Assembly: GCA_015350385.1 (NCBI GenBank)
Contig: WNKI01000001.1
Coordinates: 5,277,010 to 5,341,009, forward strand
DNA length: 64,000 bases
Reading direction: 5' to 3'
Source: Aculops lycopersici
Lineage: Eukaryota > Arthropoda > Arachnida > Trombidiformes > Eriophyidae
Below the pieces are notes generated by a model, which was given only the letters and a program-made list of their open reading frames with translations, did no database searches and was not told the origin of the DNA. The translations under genes and the position numbers were made by a program. Below, one piece after another: positions 23,360 to 33,662 of this stretch (its first letter is position 1; every line of letters starts with the position of its first letter).

Positions 23360-23364
23360 GGTAT

Positions 23365-24614
23365 AACAGTGACACAGTGAGACCGTTATGAGCATACCTG
23401 GGGACACGCGGCCACCTGTTCTACCTGCACACTCACTGTACACTCTCGACGGAGATCGGATGTATGTATAACTGTGAACGCTCGTTACAAGGTGGCCAAC
23501 AGTCGGTCACTTCTCGGCGGCATTCCTTTTGTGCAGAGCCAGCGCCTTTCTCACTGACGCTCTTACCTGGCTCTTAATGTCTCTCTTTGGAACGCCGGTC
23601 CGCTCGTCCAGTGAGCAAGTCGCTATCGGCCACCTGTTGTGCGCCGCGAGAGAAAGAGAGGGAGAGAGTTCTCATGTTAGAATGCATGTGCTCATTACGC
23701 AATAAAAGAGGAACTTGATTCAGCCGACAAACCTGCCTCCTGAGTTGAGTCGTCGGCACTGCTGCCCCTGCTGCGGTTGCCCTTTACCTGTCGATCGGAA
23801 CACAAGCACAAACACTAACAATCTTGTATCAGGTAGGTAGAGGCAGGTGACAGTTTGAGCATGCGGATGCCACTTAAAGGATGCCATTTGAGTGATGTTA
23901 AAGCAGTATCTGAGACCAGCAGTGTAAAATTACACTGTCCAACTGCATGAATGAGATACCGTTAGGATTAGTCTACCATTAAAGGTGTCATGGTTCCTCT
24001 TTGGCATGGTTTAAATTATTTGCCGAAGGTTTAAGCCGAATCCGGGCTAACAAATATTTTTACAATCTGTCGTCAACGAGGATTATATTGTAAAAGCGAC
24101 AATTTTTCGACTTTACTCTAGATTTCAATTGAAATTTGTCTTGTTCGCGACTACAAGATCAATGGAAGTGGAATTTTGGAAACTATCAATCTCCAGGTTA
24201 ACTACTAGGATACCGCCTTCCGCCGAACCCACAAGTTCACCTGAGCTCTAATAATATCTTATACTATAGATAAAGAGAGAGATATATATACACACATATA
24301 TTGGAAGACCCATAAGTTGCTAGTGGAACGAATATCTGACATGTGAGTGTGGACAATCTAACTTCAATCTGGGCATAGGTGCGAAATCCTCTCATCGTGA
24401 CTCATTAAGCCAATGAGTTGCCGTCATTTGTATCGTGACGGTGTTAGCGACAGTATAATTAGTCAGAGATTAAGGTGAGGCTAATGATTACAAGATAACA
24501 CTTACGTCAGTGCTCATGTTCCTGAATATCCCCAATGTCATAATAACATGGTTTCGTTGCCACCATTGACGCGACTTATTGGAGGCAATTCACACTAACC
24601 CTCAACTCAATCAA
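23365..24614. other. Non-coding interval upstream of the first ABCC gene
   Basis: No protein-like frame was found. It carries one ACCTGTTG (23632-23639), GA-rich tracts near 23650 and an AT/CA-rich low-complexity patch near 24280-24300. It presumably includes the promoter and 5' UTR of the downstream transporter. Confidence 0.6.
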
Positions 24615-27600
24615 ATGCAAATCTTTATGTTTACTCATCAGAAGTTTAAAGATCATCAAATGTCTCGTTTGGATTGCAACCAAAACAGTGACTTTGAATC
24701 AAGTCAGGATGCGGAGAGGCAGTCAGGTAAGGGAAGATCAAAGCACGATGGGCTCAGCTTTCTCTCGAAATGCCTCTTCATACACCTCTGGCCCCTGGCC
24801 AGAAAGGCGCGAGCAACACCAGTTGAGCTCAAGTCTCAGGATTTCGACGAGCAAGCGCCGGGTGAGAGTAGATCGGAAAATGCCTATCTGGAATTGGAGA
24901 CAAATTGGCAAAGGGAAAAGGCGCACTGCAAAGAGGAACAAGGAGGCAGTAGGAGGCAGCCGCAACTATGGCGCGCGGTGGCCAGAACCTATGGCCTGAG
25001 GTTTTTGGTAATTTCCTTATTCGATCTCCTGGTAAATGCTGGAATCGAGCCAGCCTACTTCTACTATAGTAGCCAGTTTATCGACGAGATAGCAAAATAC
25101 TCGACACTGAGACAACAATTGGATTTGGCCTATGAGTATCAAGTCGGAAATATAACTTTATACGGTCATTACAATGAAACAAACTCCCACTCAATAGGTG
25201 AGATGCAATTAAAAGGCAGAGAAGGTTTAATCCTCTTCACTGGTTTCATGTTTATAATCTTATTGGGCCTCAATTATGCTATGAAATATCCGCACGCTTG
25301 GTGGATGAGCAAACTAAGTCTCAAGATTCGTTCTGCTTTATCCAGAATGGTCTACGAAAAGTCGTTGAGAGTCGATAGGATTACAACAGGTGTCAAGTAT
25401 AAGCAAGCGATGAATTTGATCTCTCGTGACATTGACTCGATCGACACAAATCTGTTCCAATTGGACTGGATTTTTGTGGGGCCGATCGAGTGCTTAATTC
25501 TAACTCTAATACTGGCCAATATTTTAGGTTACCCAACGGCGTTGTTTTCCTTTTTCCTCAACGCCTCTATGGCTAGCCAGAGGATATATATGAATATTAG
25601 AGCGAGAAATTATACAAGAGAGGCCTCAAAATTAACCGACGAGCGTGTCGCTCTATCCAGTGAGACTTTTTATGCCATTAGGATCCTGAGAATGTGTAGC
25701 TGGACAAGCAAAATGCTGGATAAAATCGAGGAGGCTAGGAAGAATGAGCTCAAGAAACGAAGGTATCTCATTATCTTAGCTGCGCTCGACTCGGCAGTTC
25801 TATATATTGGAGTCTCAACTAGTGCCATACTAACCTTAATATTTGGATACTACTATGACAATCTAGATATCAGTCAGGCTAATATCAGTAGAGTTTTCTT
25901 GGTCGCTCAAATATCTAGAAGACTCATCTCACGTTACATCCCCGTGGGCTTCGTATCCTGGATCAATATGAGCATTGTCGTTTCGCGATGTTGCAAGTAC
26001 TTGGCAGTCAATGAGCTCAAGAAGACGAGAGTTTATGATCAGATCAATGACCAGTTTTATTCGAGTCAAATAGACTTCGACAAGGTACAACTCACGTTGC
26101 CTGACAGCGAGGAGCCCATATTGAATCATATAAGCTTTTCCGTGAACAAAGGAGAGCTAGTTATTGTTGCAGGTAAGGTTGGCTCAGGTAAGTCCACCTT
26201 GCTCGAGTTAATCCTGGGCGAGCTCAGCCCAACCTCGGGCTCCATCAAAAGGTGCACCCACATCTCTTATGCATCACAGGAGGCTTGGGTCTTTGCTGGC
26301 ACTATTCGGGACAACATTCTCATGGGCGAGCAAATGGACACCGAGCGATACACTAACGTGCTCCGAGTCTGCTCGCTTATGCCCGACATCCAAGCCTTTA
26401 ACTTGCGCGACCTAACTTACATTGGCCAACGGGGTGTCACTTTGAGCGGCGGACAGAAGGCTCGCGTCAATCTGGCCAGGTGTCTGTATCAGCAGGCTCA
26501 AGTTTACCTGTTGGACGATCCGTTGTCGGCGGTGGACGCTCACGTTGCGCAGCACATCTTCAGCGAGGCCATCGAGAAGTTTTTGGGCGAGAAGTCGGTG
26601 GTTCTGGTCACCCATCAGCTGCAATATTTGTCACGAGCAGACAAGGTATTGGTGTTGCTAGAGTCAGGTGATGGGAAAACAGGTGGTTGCTACACAGCTT
26701 TGCACGGGACTTACGATGAGATAAGCAAGTCGACTGCTCTATCCTCCATCAAAACTTCAAATCCTTTGCATGAATCATCCAAAGCTTCGGAAGATCAACA
26801 CGGGTTATCTGATCTAGAAATAAGCGAAGAGGAGGAAACGTTGGCGGTTTACTGTGATCCAAAGCTCGACTTTGTAACGCAGTCGAATGCGAGGGTTCAG
26901 GATGAGAATCAAGCTATCAAATCATTCGACCGGAGTGTCGACACTTGGGAAGTAATTGCATTCTACCTCAAATATTGTGGTTCGCGATTTGAGTTGATAT
27001 GCTTCTTCATAGTTAATGCATTAACTAGGGTAGTTTTCTTGATGTGTTCCATCTGGCTCAACTATTGGGCTGGATTGAGGCGAAAGAGTATCAGTAACCA
27101 GAACTCATGGGTTTCGACAATACTACCACCAGAATATGTGCAAAAGATGGAATTTCATGAGGCGATCAATATTATTTGGTACATATTTATTCTGCTAGTC
27201 ATCGTTGGCATATCGAGGAATGCACAGTTTGTCCTTTTGGTTCTCAGGGGTGCCAAACGGATTCATAAGAACTTGATGTATCAAATTCTGTATTCCAAGA
27301 TGAGCTTCTTCGACGTAACTCCTCTTGGTGATATAGTTAATCGGGTCTCCACTGACCTCCACTATATGGACACTTATTTTATATCACAAATGGACGACTT
27401 GAGTATCTTTATAATGTACGTTGGATTCATGCTTATGAGGATTGTGGCCTCTGAGCCAGCCGTAATCTTGGCCTTGATTCCAGTCTTGATTCTGGCAAAT
27501 TTAACGTTGAAGCGCTTAGCTCGAGTGATCGATATAACCAAGAAAGTGGATGGTATAAGAAAGAGCGCAGTTTATACACATGTCGGCATCACCCTCGATG

Positions 27601-28742
27601 GTCTCGCCACTATCAGGGCTAACAACAAGCAACAAAACTCTCTACACCTGTTCAACGAAAGTCTAGACCGCCAGCTAAGCGTTTGGTTTCTCAACTGGTC
27701 TCTTGGTCGATGGCTCATGGCTTCGTTCGACGCTATATTCTGGACTTTCTGTGCATCTGTAATTGTCTTTGTGATCTCTGACACTCTGAATGGAGGGGGA
27801 TCCTTTGCGTTTGTCGCAGTCTATATGGTGATGACGATGACGCGAATTGTGCAGACTGTTTGCGTTCAAGTGGTCCAGGTTTATACTTCCATTCAGTCTC
27901 TAGATCGAATCAGACAGTACGAACGCTTGGACTTGGAAGAAAGAGAAAGTGACCTGGAGCAAGCTCACTTTACCCGAGGAAGGATCGAGTTTCTGGGCGT
28001 CTCGCTGCGGTACAATCACACAGGTGAGATCGTCCTCAGAGATCTCACCATGACCATCGAGCCTTGCGACAAAATCGGCATCGTCGGTCGCACCGGCGCC
28101 GGCAAGTCCTCCATCATCGCCATCCTCTTCCGTCTCTACCACTTCGAGGGCTTCGTCTTCGTCGACGGCCAGGACCTCAAGCAGCTCGACCTGGACTCGG
28201 CCCGCCGCTCGATCAGCATCATCCCGCAAGATCCGGTTCTTTTCAGCGGCACCATGCGCCGCAACCTCGATCCGCTCGACGAGTACCAGGACGAGGATTT
28301 GTGGCAAGCGTTGCAAGCTGTGCAAATGCACCAACTGGTCCGCGGCCACCAAGACGGACTCGAGATGTCGGTGAGCGAGGCGGGCGCCAACTTTTCGGTG
28401 GGCCAACGACAGCTCATCTGTTTGGCGCGCACCATTCTAAAGCGCAACAAGATCCTCATACTGGACGAGGCCACGGCGAACGTAGACCCGGAAACCGACC
28501 GGTTGATTCAGGAGGCAATCCGGCGAGAGTTTGCAAAGTGCACGGTGATAACTGTAGCTCATCGGCTGAACACAATCGTCGACTCGGACAAGATCATGGT
28601 GATGAACGCGGGGCGGCTGGTGGAGTTTGGAAGGCCAAGCGAGTTGTTGGCGCTGAACGGACTGTTTTCAGAGATGATCGACAAGACCGGACACTCTAGC
28701 GCGATGGAGCTGAGGAATAAGATACTGCAAACCAGCGGATGA
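24615..28742 (+). CDS. ABC transporter subfamily C (MRP4-like), single exon, tandem copy 1
   Basis: A full ABC exporter of 1,375 residues from the first in-frame ATG; a second ATG at 24660 (MSRLD) is an equally good start. The arrangement is TMD1-NBD1-TMD2-NBD2 without the extra N-terminal TMD0, which fits short MRPs such as ABCC4. NBD1 has Walker A GKVGSGKST at about residue 520, signature LSGGQ at about 610 and Walker B VYLLDDPLSAVD. NBD2 has GRTGAGKSS at about 1158, a degenerate signature FSVGQ and Walker B ILILDEATANVD, so both sites look ATP-competent. The family exports conjugated organic anions, cyclic nucleotides and xenobiotics across the plasma membrane; the substrate here is unknown. 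AATAAA follows the stop at 28756. Large blocks are identical to the next gene, indicating gene conversion. Confidence 0.93.
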   Translation: MQIFMFTHQKFKDHQMSRLDCNQNSDFESSQDAERQSGKGRSKHDGLSFLSKCLFIHLWPLARKARATPVELKSQDFDEQAPGESRSENAYLELETNWQREKAHCKEEQGGSRRQPQLWRAVARTYGLRFLVISLFDLLVNAGIEPAYFYYSSQFIDEIAKYSTLRQQLDLAYEYQVGNITLYGHYNETNSHSIGEMQLKGREGLILFTGFMFIILLGLNYAMKYPHAWWMSKLSLKIRSALSRMVYEKSLRVDRITTGVKYKQAMNLISRDIDSIDTNLFQLDWIFVGPIECLILTLILANILGYPTALFSFFLNASMASQRIYMNIRARNYTREASKLTDERVALSSETFYAIRILRMCSWTSKMLDKIEEARKNELKKRRYLIILAALDSAVLYIGVSTSAILTLIFGYYYDNLDISQANISRVFLVAQISRRLISRYIPVGFVSWINMSIVVSRCCKYLAVNELKKTRVYDQINDQFYSSQIDFDKVQLTLPDSEEPILNHISFSVNKGELVIVAGKVGSGKSTLLELILGELSPTSGSIKRCTHISYASQEAWVFAGTIRDNILMGEQMDTERYTNVLRVCSLMPDIQAFNLRDLTYIGQRGVTLSGGQKARVNLARCLYQQAQVYLLDDPLSAVDAHVAQHIFSEAIEKFLGEKSVVLVTHQLQYLSRADKVLVLLESGDGKTGGCYTALHGTYDEISKSTALSSIKTSNPLHESSKASEDQHGLSDLEISEEEETLAVYCDPKLDFVTQSNARVQDENQAIKSFDRSVDTWEVIAFYLKYCGSRFELICFFIVNALTRVVFLMCSIWLNYWAGLRRKSISNQNSWVSTILPPEYVQKMEFHEAINIIWYIFILLVIVGISRNAQFVLLVLRGAKRIHKNLMYQILYSKMSFFDVTPLGDIVNRVSTDLHYMDTYFISQMDDLSIFIMYVGFMLMRIVASEPAVILALIPVLILANLTLKRLARVIDITKKVDGIRKSAVYTHVGITLDGLATIRANNKQQNSLHLFNESLDRQLSVWFLNWSLGRWLMASFDAIFWTFCASVIVFVISDTLNGGGSFAFVAVYMVMTMTRIVQTVCVQVVQVYTSIQSLDRIRQYERLDLEERESDLEQAHFTRGRIEFLGVSLRYNHTGEIVLRDLTMTIEPCDKIGIVGRTGAGKSSIIAILFRLYHFEGFVFVDGQDLKQLDLDSARRSISIIPQDPVLFSGTMRRNLDPLDEYQDEDLWQALQAVQMHQLVRGHQDGLEMSVSEAGANFSVGQRQLICLARTILKRNKILILDEATANVDPETDRLIQEAIRREFAKCTVITVAHRLNTIVDSDKIMVMNAGRLVEFGRPSELLALNGLFSEMIDKTGHSSAMELRNKILQTSG
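26170..27004 (+). repeat. Gene-conversion tract, copy A (NBD1 and linker)
   Basis: 835 bp identical, by line-by-line reading, to 30816-31650. It includes third codon positions and the poorly constrained acidic linker. Sequence on both sides diverges at once. Confidence 0.9.
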
Positions 28743-29323
28743 GGTAAGCTTTGTAAATAAAGACTATCTATCTACAAAACAATGTGATCACCGTTATATA
28801 GCTAGCGTAACTTGTGTAATCTGCCGCTGGTCCAATGCCAAATTGCTGGGGACTTGTTCGCATCGTCCGACTCGATGACTCGGGAAAGCGTATATATTCT
28901 AGCAGCTCATACTGTCACTAAGTGCCCAGTTTGTATGCAGACTATTGTTTCATCATAGTTGTAACTTATAATCCAACATGACCCAGTAAGATAGTCTCTT
29001 TTATGGATGACCCAGTCGGGCTGAATCTATCGCGATAAAAGTCTCGCTCCGATGAAGCACAAGCATTGATAACATGTACCCTTTCAAAGTGATATGAGTG
29101 CAGTGGTGATATGAGCACTTGAGCTTGATGTAATAAAACTCTCGCTTTTGACTACTCAAATAGACGGCGGTGGCTAATCATGCTCATTCTCCACTGACTA
29201 GTTGACAGTTGAACTAATTCTGGATTATAATTTTTGCGCCGCTTTCCTGGTTGTCAATAGAACTCATTCTAAATCTAAATAACTCTAGCTGATTCTGAGC
29301 TGAATCGATTGCACAACTGACAA
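28743..29323. other. Spacer between tandem ABCC genes
   Basis: 581 bp with the poly(A) signal of the first gene at 28756-28761. No gene was seen. By eye it is not an obvious duplicate of the region upstream of the first copy, so the two promoters have diverged or were never duplicated together. Confidence 0.6.
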
Positions 29324-32300
29324 ATGGCCTGGATAAACGATGAGGATTTTATCGAGAAGAATTGGAAGAGGACCAACAAGGAGGATATAATGTCAAAGCA
29401 AGACGAGCTCAGCTGTTTCTCGAGATGTTTCTACACCCACCTGTGGCCGCTGGCCAGTAAAGCGCGAGCAACACCTGTTGGGCTCAAGTCTCAGGATTTC
29501 GACAACCACACGCCGAGCGAGAGTAGATCGGAGGACGCCTACCTGGAATTGGAGGCAAGTTGGCAGAAGGAAGTAGCAGATTGCAGAGAGACCCAAGAAG
29601 AGACAAAGAGCCAACCACAATTATGGCGCGCGTTAGCCAGGACCTATGGCCTCAGGTTCATATTGATTTCTATTTTTGATATCGTGCTCAATGTTGGAAG
29701 CGAGCCTGCGTACTTCTACTATTGCAGCGAGCTTATTGATGATATTTCTAGTTATTTATCATTGAGACAGGAATTGAGCCTGAATCTCGGCGCAAATGTA
29801 ACTTTGTCCAGACAAAACAATGCAACAAATATTATTGCACTCCAACAGGATCTACTAAATGAACGAGGGGTGGCGATGGTTTTCGATGCTTCTATGTTCA
29901 TGCTCTTTTTAACCCTCAACTTCGCTCTCAAGTATCCGCACGCCTCGTGGCTTGCTGCGCTAAGTGTCAAGATTCGCTCTGCTCTATCGAGGATGGTCTA
30001 CGAGAAGTCATTGAGGATCGATAAGACGGCAACTGGCGTCAAGTATAAGCAAGCCATGAACCTGATCTCGCGCGATATCGACTCGATTGATACAAATTTA
30101 ATTCAATTAGACTGGTTGATAACGGGACCTGTGGAATGTCTGGTGTTAACCGCGATGCTTGCTGGCCCTCTAGGCTTGGCAACAGCCATGTTTTCTTTCC
30201 TCGTGAGCTCGATAGTAGCTTGCCAAAAATTCATCATGAATATTGGGGCTAGAAAACATATAGTAGAGGCCTCGAGGCGTACCGACGAGCGTGTTGCTCT
30301 CTCTAGCGAGACTGTCTACGCAATAAGGATCCTGAGGATGTGTAGCTGGACTAGCAAAATGCTGGATAAAATAGAGGAGGCTAGGAGAAACGAGCTCAAG
30401 AAACGCAAGAATCTCGTCATCTTGTCTGCCATCGACTCGACAGTTATATTCATTGGAATTTCATCAAGTTCCATATTGACCCTATTGTTTGGGTACTATT
30501 ACGACAACCTAGAAATCAGTCAAGCCAACATAAGTCGCGTCTTCCTGGTGTCTCAAATCATCCGAAGGTTAGTATCACGCTATGTGCCTGAAGGTTTCAT
30601 ATCATGGATAAACATACGTATTTCCATAAGTCGGTGTGGCAAATATCTGGCAGCCAAAGATCTAGAGAAGTCTCGTGTATACGATGAGCTTGATGACGAT
30701 AAACACAAATCGAAGATCGAACTTGAGCAGGTTCAGCTGACTTGGCCCGATAGTAATGAGCCGATTTTGACTGATATGAGTTTTAATGTAAACGATGGAG
30801 AGCTCCTCATTGTTACAGGTAAGGTTGGCTCAGGTAAGTCCACCTTGCTCGAGTTAATCCTGGGCGAGCTCAGCCCAACCTCGGGCTCCATCAAAAGGTG
30901 CACCCACATCTCTTATGCATCACAGGAGGCTTGGGTCTTTGCTGGCACTATTCGGGACAACATTCTCATGGGCGAGCAAATGGACACCGAGCGATACACT
31001 AACGTGCTCCGAGTCTGCTCGCTTATGCCCGACATCCAAGCCTTTAACTTGCGCGACCTAACTTACATTGGCCAACGGGGTGTCACTTTGAGCGGCGGAC
31101 AGAAGGCTCGCGTCAATCTGGCCAGGTGTCTGTATCAGCAGGCTCAAGTTTACCTGTTGGACGATCCGTTGTCGGCGGTGGACGCTCACGTTGCGCAGCA
31201 CATCTTCAGCGAGGCCATCGAGAAGTTTTTGGGCGAGAAGTCGGTGGTTCTGGTCACCCATCAGCTGCAATATTTGTCACGAGCAGACAAGGTATTGGTG
31301 TTGCTAGAGTCAGGTGATGGGAAAACAGGTGGTTGCTACACAGCTTTGCACGGGACTTACGATGAGATAAGCAAGTCGACTGCTCTATCCTCCATCAAAA
31401 CTTCAAATCCTTTGCATGAATCATCCAAAGCTTCGGAAGATCAACACGGGTTATCTGATCTAGAAATAAGCGAAGAGGAGGAAACGTTGGCGGTTTACTG
31501 TGATCCAAAGCTCGACTTTGTAACGCAGTCGAATGCGAGGGTTCAGGATGAGAATCAAGCTATCAAATCATTCGACCGGAGTGTCGACACTTGGGAAGTA
31601 ATTGCATTCTACCTCAAATATTGTGGTTCGCGATTTGAGTTGATATGCTTTTTCATCGTCAATACAGTAACTAGAGTTACCTTTTTGACATTCTCGATAT
31701 GGTTAAACTATTGGGCTGGATTGAAGCAAAAGAGTATCAGCAACCAGAACTCATGGGTTTCGACAATCCTACCACCAGAGTATGTGCAAGACCTGGAATT
31801 TCATGAGGCAGCCAATGTCATTTGGGCTATTTTCGTACCATTAGTCATGGCTTGCATAGTGAGGAGTATACAGTTTGTCTTCTTGGTTCTCAGGGGAGCC
31901 AAAAGGATTCATAAGAACTTGATGTATCAAATTCTGTATTCCAAGATGAGCTTCTTCGACGTAACTCCTCTTGGTGATATAGTTAATCGGGTCTCCACTG
32001 ACCTCCACTATATGGACACTTATTTCGTATCACAAATGGATGACATAAGCACCATATTGATGTACATTATATTCATGATTATATTAATTGTGGTCTCTGT
32101 ACCAGCCGTCATCTTGGCTTTGATTCCAGTCTTGATTCTGGCAAATTTAACGTTGAAGCGCTTAGCTCGAGTGATCGATATTACCAAGAAAGTGGATGGT
32201 ATAAGAAAGAGCGCAGTTTATACACATGTCGGCATCACCCTCGATGGTCTCGCCACCATCAGGGCTAACAACAAGCAACAAAACTCTCTCCACCTGTTCA

Positions 32301-33388
32301 ACGAAAGTCTAGACCGCCAGCTAAGCGTTTGGTTTCTCAACTGGTCTCTTGGTCGATGGCTCATGGCTTCGTTCGACGCTATATTCTGGACTTTCTGTGC
32401 ATCTGTAATTGTCTTTGTGATCTCTGACACTCTGAATGGAGGGGGATCCTTTGCGTTTATCGCAGTCTATATGATGATGACAATGACTCGACTGGTGCAA
32501 GGTGCTTGCCTTCTAGCAGTTCAAGTTTACACTTCCATTCAGTCTCTAGATCGAATCAGACAGTACGAACGCTTGGACTTGGAAGAAAGAGAAAGTGACC
32601 TGGAGCAAGCTCACTTTACCCGAGGAAGGATCGAGTTTCTGGGCGTCTCGCTGCGGTACAATCACACAGGTGAGATCGTCCTCAGAGATCTCACCCTGAC
32701 CATCGAGCCTTGCGACAAAATCGGCATCGTCGGTCGCACCGGCGCCGGCAAGTCCTCCATCATCGCCATTCTCTTCCGTCTCTACCACTTCGAGGGCTTC
32801 GTCTTCGTCGACGGCCAGGACCTCAAGCAGCTCGACCTGGACTCGGCCCGCCGCTCGATCAGCATCATCCCGCAAGATCCGGTTCTCTTCAGCGGCACCA
32901 TGCGCCGCAACCTCGATCCGCTCGACGAGTACCAGGACGAGGATTTGTGGCAAGCGTTGCAAGCTGTGCAAATGCACCAACTGGTCCGCGGCCACCAAGA
33001 CGGACTCGAGATGTCGGTGAGCGAGGCGGGCGCCAACTTTTCGGTGGGCCAGCGACAGCTCATCTGTTTGGCGCGCACCATTCTAAAGCGCAACAAGATC
33101 CTCATACTGGACGAGGCCACGGCGAACGTAGACCCGGAAACCGACCGGTTGATTCAGGAGGCAATCCGGCGAGAGTTTGCAAAGTGCACGGTGATAACTG
33201 TAGCTCATCGGCTGAACACAATCGTCGACTCGGACAAGATCATGGTGATGAACGCGGGGCGGCTGGTGGAGTTTGGAAGGCCAAGCGAGTTGTTGGCGCT
33301 GAACGGACTGTTTTCAGAGATGATCGACAAGACCGGACACTCTAGCGCAATGGAGCTGAGGAATAAGATATTGGAATTTAGCAAATAA
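29324..33388 (+). CDS. ABC transporter subfamily C (MRP4-like), single exon, tandem copy 2
   Basis: A 1,354-residue paralogue of the preceding gene with the same architecture: Walker A1 at about residue 499, LSGGQ, then NBD2 with GRTGAGKSS, FSVGQ and DEATANVD. The N-terminal region and TMD1 differ clearly from copy 1, while NBD1 plus the acidic linker is identical over 835 bp (30816-31650 against 26170-27004). TMD2 alternates between identical blocks and divergent helices, and NBD2 is nearly identical. The C-terminal few residues differ (EFSK against QTSG). A poly(A) signal lies at 33404-33409. This is probably an exporter with a different substrate range from its neighbour, because the divergent parts are the membrane helices that line the pore. 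That last point is inference. Confidence 0.93.
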   Translation: MAWINDEDFIEKNWKRTNKEDIMSKQDELSCFSRCFYTHLWPLASKARATPVGLKSQDFDNHTPSESRSEDAYLELEASWQKEVADCRETQEETKSQPQLWRALARTYGLRFILISIFDIVLNVGSEPAYFYYCSELIDDISSYLSLRQELSLNLGANVTLSRQNNATNIIALQQDLLNERGVAMVFDASMFMLFLTLNFALKYPHASWLAALSVKIRSALSRMVYEKSLRIDKTATGVKYKQAMNLISRDIDSIDTNLIQLDWLITGPVECLVLTAMLAGPLGLATAMFSFLVSSIVACQKFIMNIGARKHIVEASRRTDERVALSSETVYAIRILRMCSWTSKMLDKIEEARRNELKKRKNLVILSAIDSTVIFIGISSSSILTLLFGYYYDNLEISQANISRVFLVSQIIRRLVSRYVPEGFISWINIRISISRCGKYLAAKDLEKSRVYDELDDDKHKSKIELEQVQLTWPDSNEPILTDMSFNVNDGELLIVTGKVGSGKSTLLELILGELSPTSGSIKRCTHISYASQEAWVFAGTIRDNILMGEQMDTERYTNVLRVCSLMPDIQAFNLRDLTYIGQRGVTLSGGQKARVNLARCLYQQAQVYLLDDPLSAVDAHVAQHIFSEAIEKFLGEKSVVLVTHQLQYLSRADKVLVLLESGDGKTGGCYTALHGTYDEISKSTALSSIKTSNPLHESSKASEDQHGLSDLEISEEEETLAVYCDPKLDFVTQSNARVQDENQAIKSFDRSVDTWEVIAFYLKYCGSRFELICFFIVNTVTRVTFLTFSIWLNYWAGLKQKSISNQNSWVSTILPPEYVQDLEFHEAANVIWAIFVPLVMACIVRSIQFVFLVLRGAKRIHKNLMYQILYSKMSFFDVTPLGDIVNRVSTDLHYMDTYFVSQMDDISTILMYIIFMIILIVVSVPAVILALIPVLILANLTLKRLARVIDITKKVDGIRKSAVYTHVGITLDGLATIRANNKQQNSLHLFNESLDRQLSVWFLNWSLGRWLMASFDAIFWTFCASVIVFVISDTLNGGGSFAFIAVYMMMTMTRLVQGACLLAVQVYTSIQSLDRIRQYERLDLEERESDLEQAHFTRGRIEFLGVSLRYNHTGEIVLRDLTLTIEPCDKIGIVGRTGAGKSSIIAILFRLYHFEGFVFVDGQDLKQLDLDSARRSISIIPQDPVLFSGTMRRNLDPLDEYQDEDLWQALQAVQMHQLVRGHQDGLEMSVSEAGANFSVGQRQLICLARTILKRNKILILDEATANVDPETDRLIQEAIRREFAKCTVITVAHRLNTIVDSDKIMVMNAGRLVEFGRPSELLALNGLFSEMIDKTGHSSAMELRNKILEFSK
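30816..31650 (+). repeat. Gene-conversion tract, copy B (NBD1 and linker)
   Basis: Partner of the tract at 26170-27004, at a constant offset of 4,646 bp. The left border falls at the CAGGTAAGG that encodes the start of Walker A. Confidence 0.9.
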
Positions 33389-33662
33389 AATTTAGATGAT
33401 GTAAATAAAGGACGATTGTATACTATGCTCAAAACATCTTCTCGAATGACCTTATTCATGATAAGGATTCCAACTTGCAACTGTCACAGCTAATTCAATC
33501 TTTGATCTTTCCGAAAAATTTAAACTGGTTCAATCTAATTGTGACAACAAGGAATAAATTGCATTATTAAGGTGTCATATAATGTCTTCATCAATAAACA
33601 ATTGCATTGCTTCTCTCGCATCTTGACTTAAGAGCAACTTGGCGATTCACTCGAACTTGCGG

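Larger units (their letters stand above)
17129..23364 (+). mobile_element. Complete Ty1/copia LTR retrotransposon with envelope-like domain, including target duplications
   Basis: The element proper is 17134-23359 (6,226 bp). It is bounded by two 110-bp LTRs that are identical by direct comparison, starting TGTTGGG and ending CCTAACA. The 5-bp duplication GGTAT sits at 17129-17133 and 23360-23364. A primer binding site follows the 5' LTR at once, and a purine-rich tract immediately precedes the 3' LTR. One 1,939-codon frame fills the interior. Domain order (integrase before reverse transcriptase) is diagnostic of copia/Pseudoviridae. Identical LTRs and an unbroken frame mean a very recent insertion; the element may be active. 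The in-frame envelope-like C-terminus is the unusual part. LTRs of 110 bp are short for this superfamily. Confidence 0.95.

Noticed and set aside
24579..24614. Upstream extension of ABCC copy 1
   Set aside because: The first codon would be TTG; in a eukaryotic nuclear gene the first ATG at 24615 or the one at 24660 is far more likely.
26172..26192. Two CAG|GTAAG splice-donor matches inside the Walker A codons of both ABCC genes
   Set aside because: The frame is continuous and encodes an intact P-loop, so they are unlikely to be used as donors.
27900..28406. Antisense open frames of 112-168 codons over the ABCC nucleotide-binding domains (also near 32546-33120)
   Set aside because: They mirror the conserved coding strand, recur in both paralogues only because those are near-identical, and show no domain of their own.
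28064..28699. 211-codon Arg/His/Pro-rich frame overlapping NBD2 on the same strand, also at 32710-33345
   Set aside because: An out-of-frame shadow of GC-rich ABC codons; the composition is typical of a wrong reading frame.
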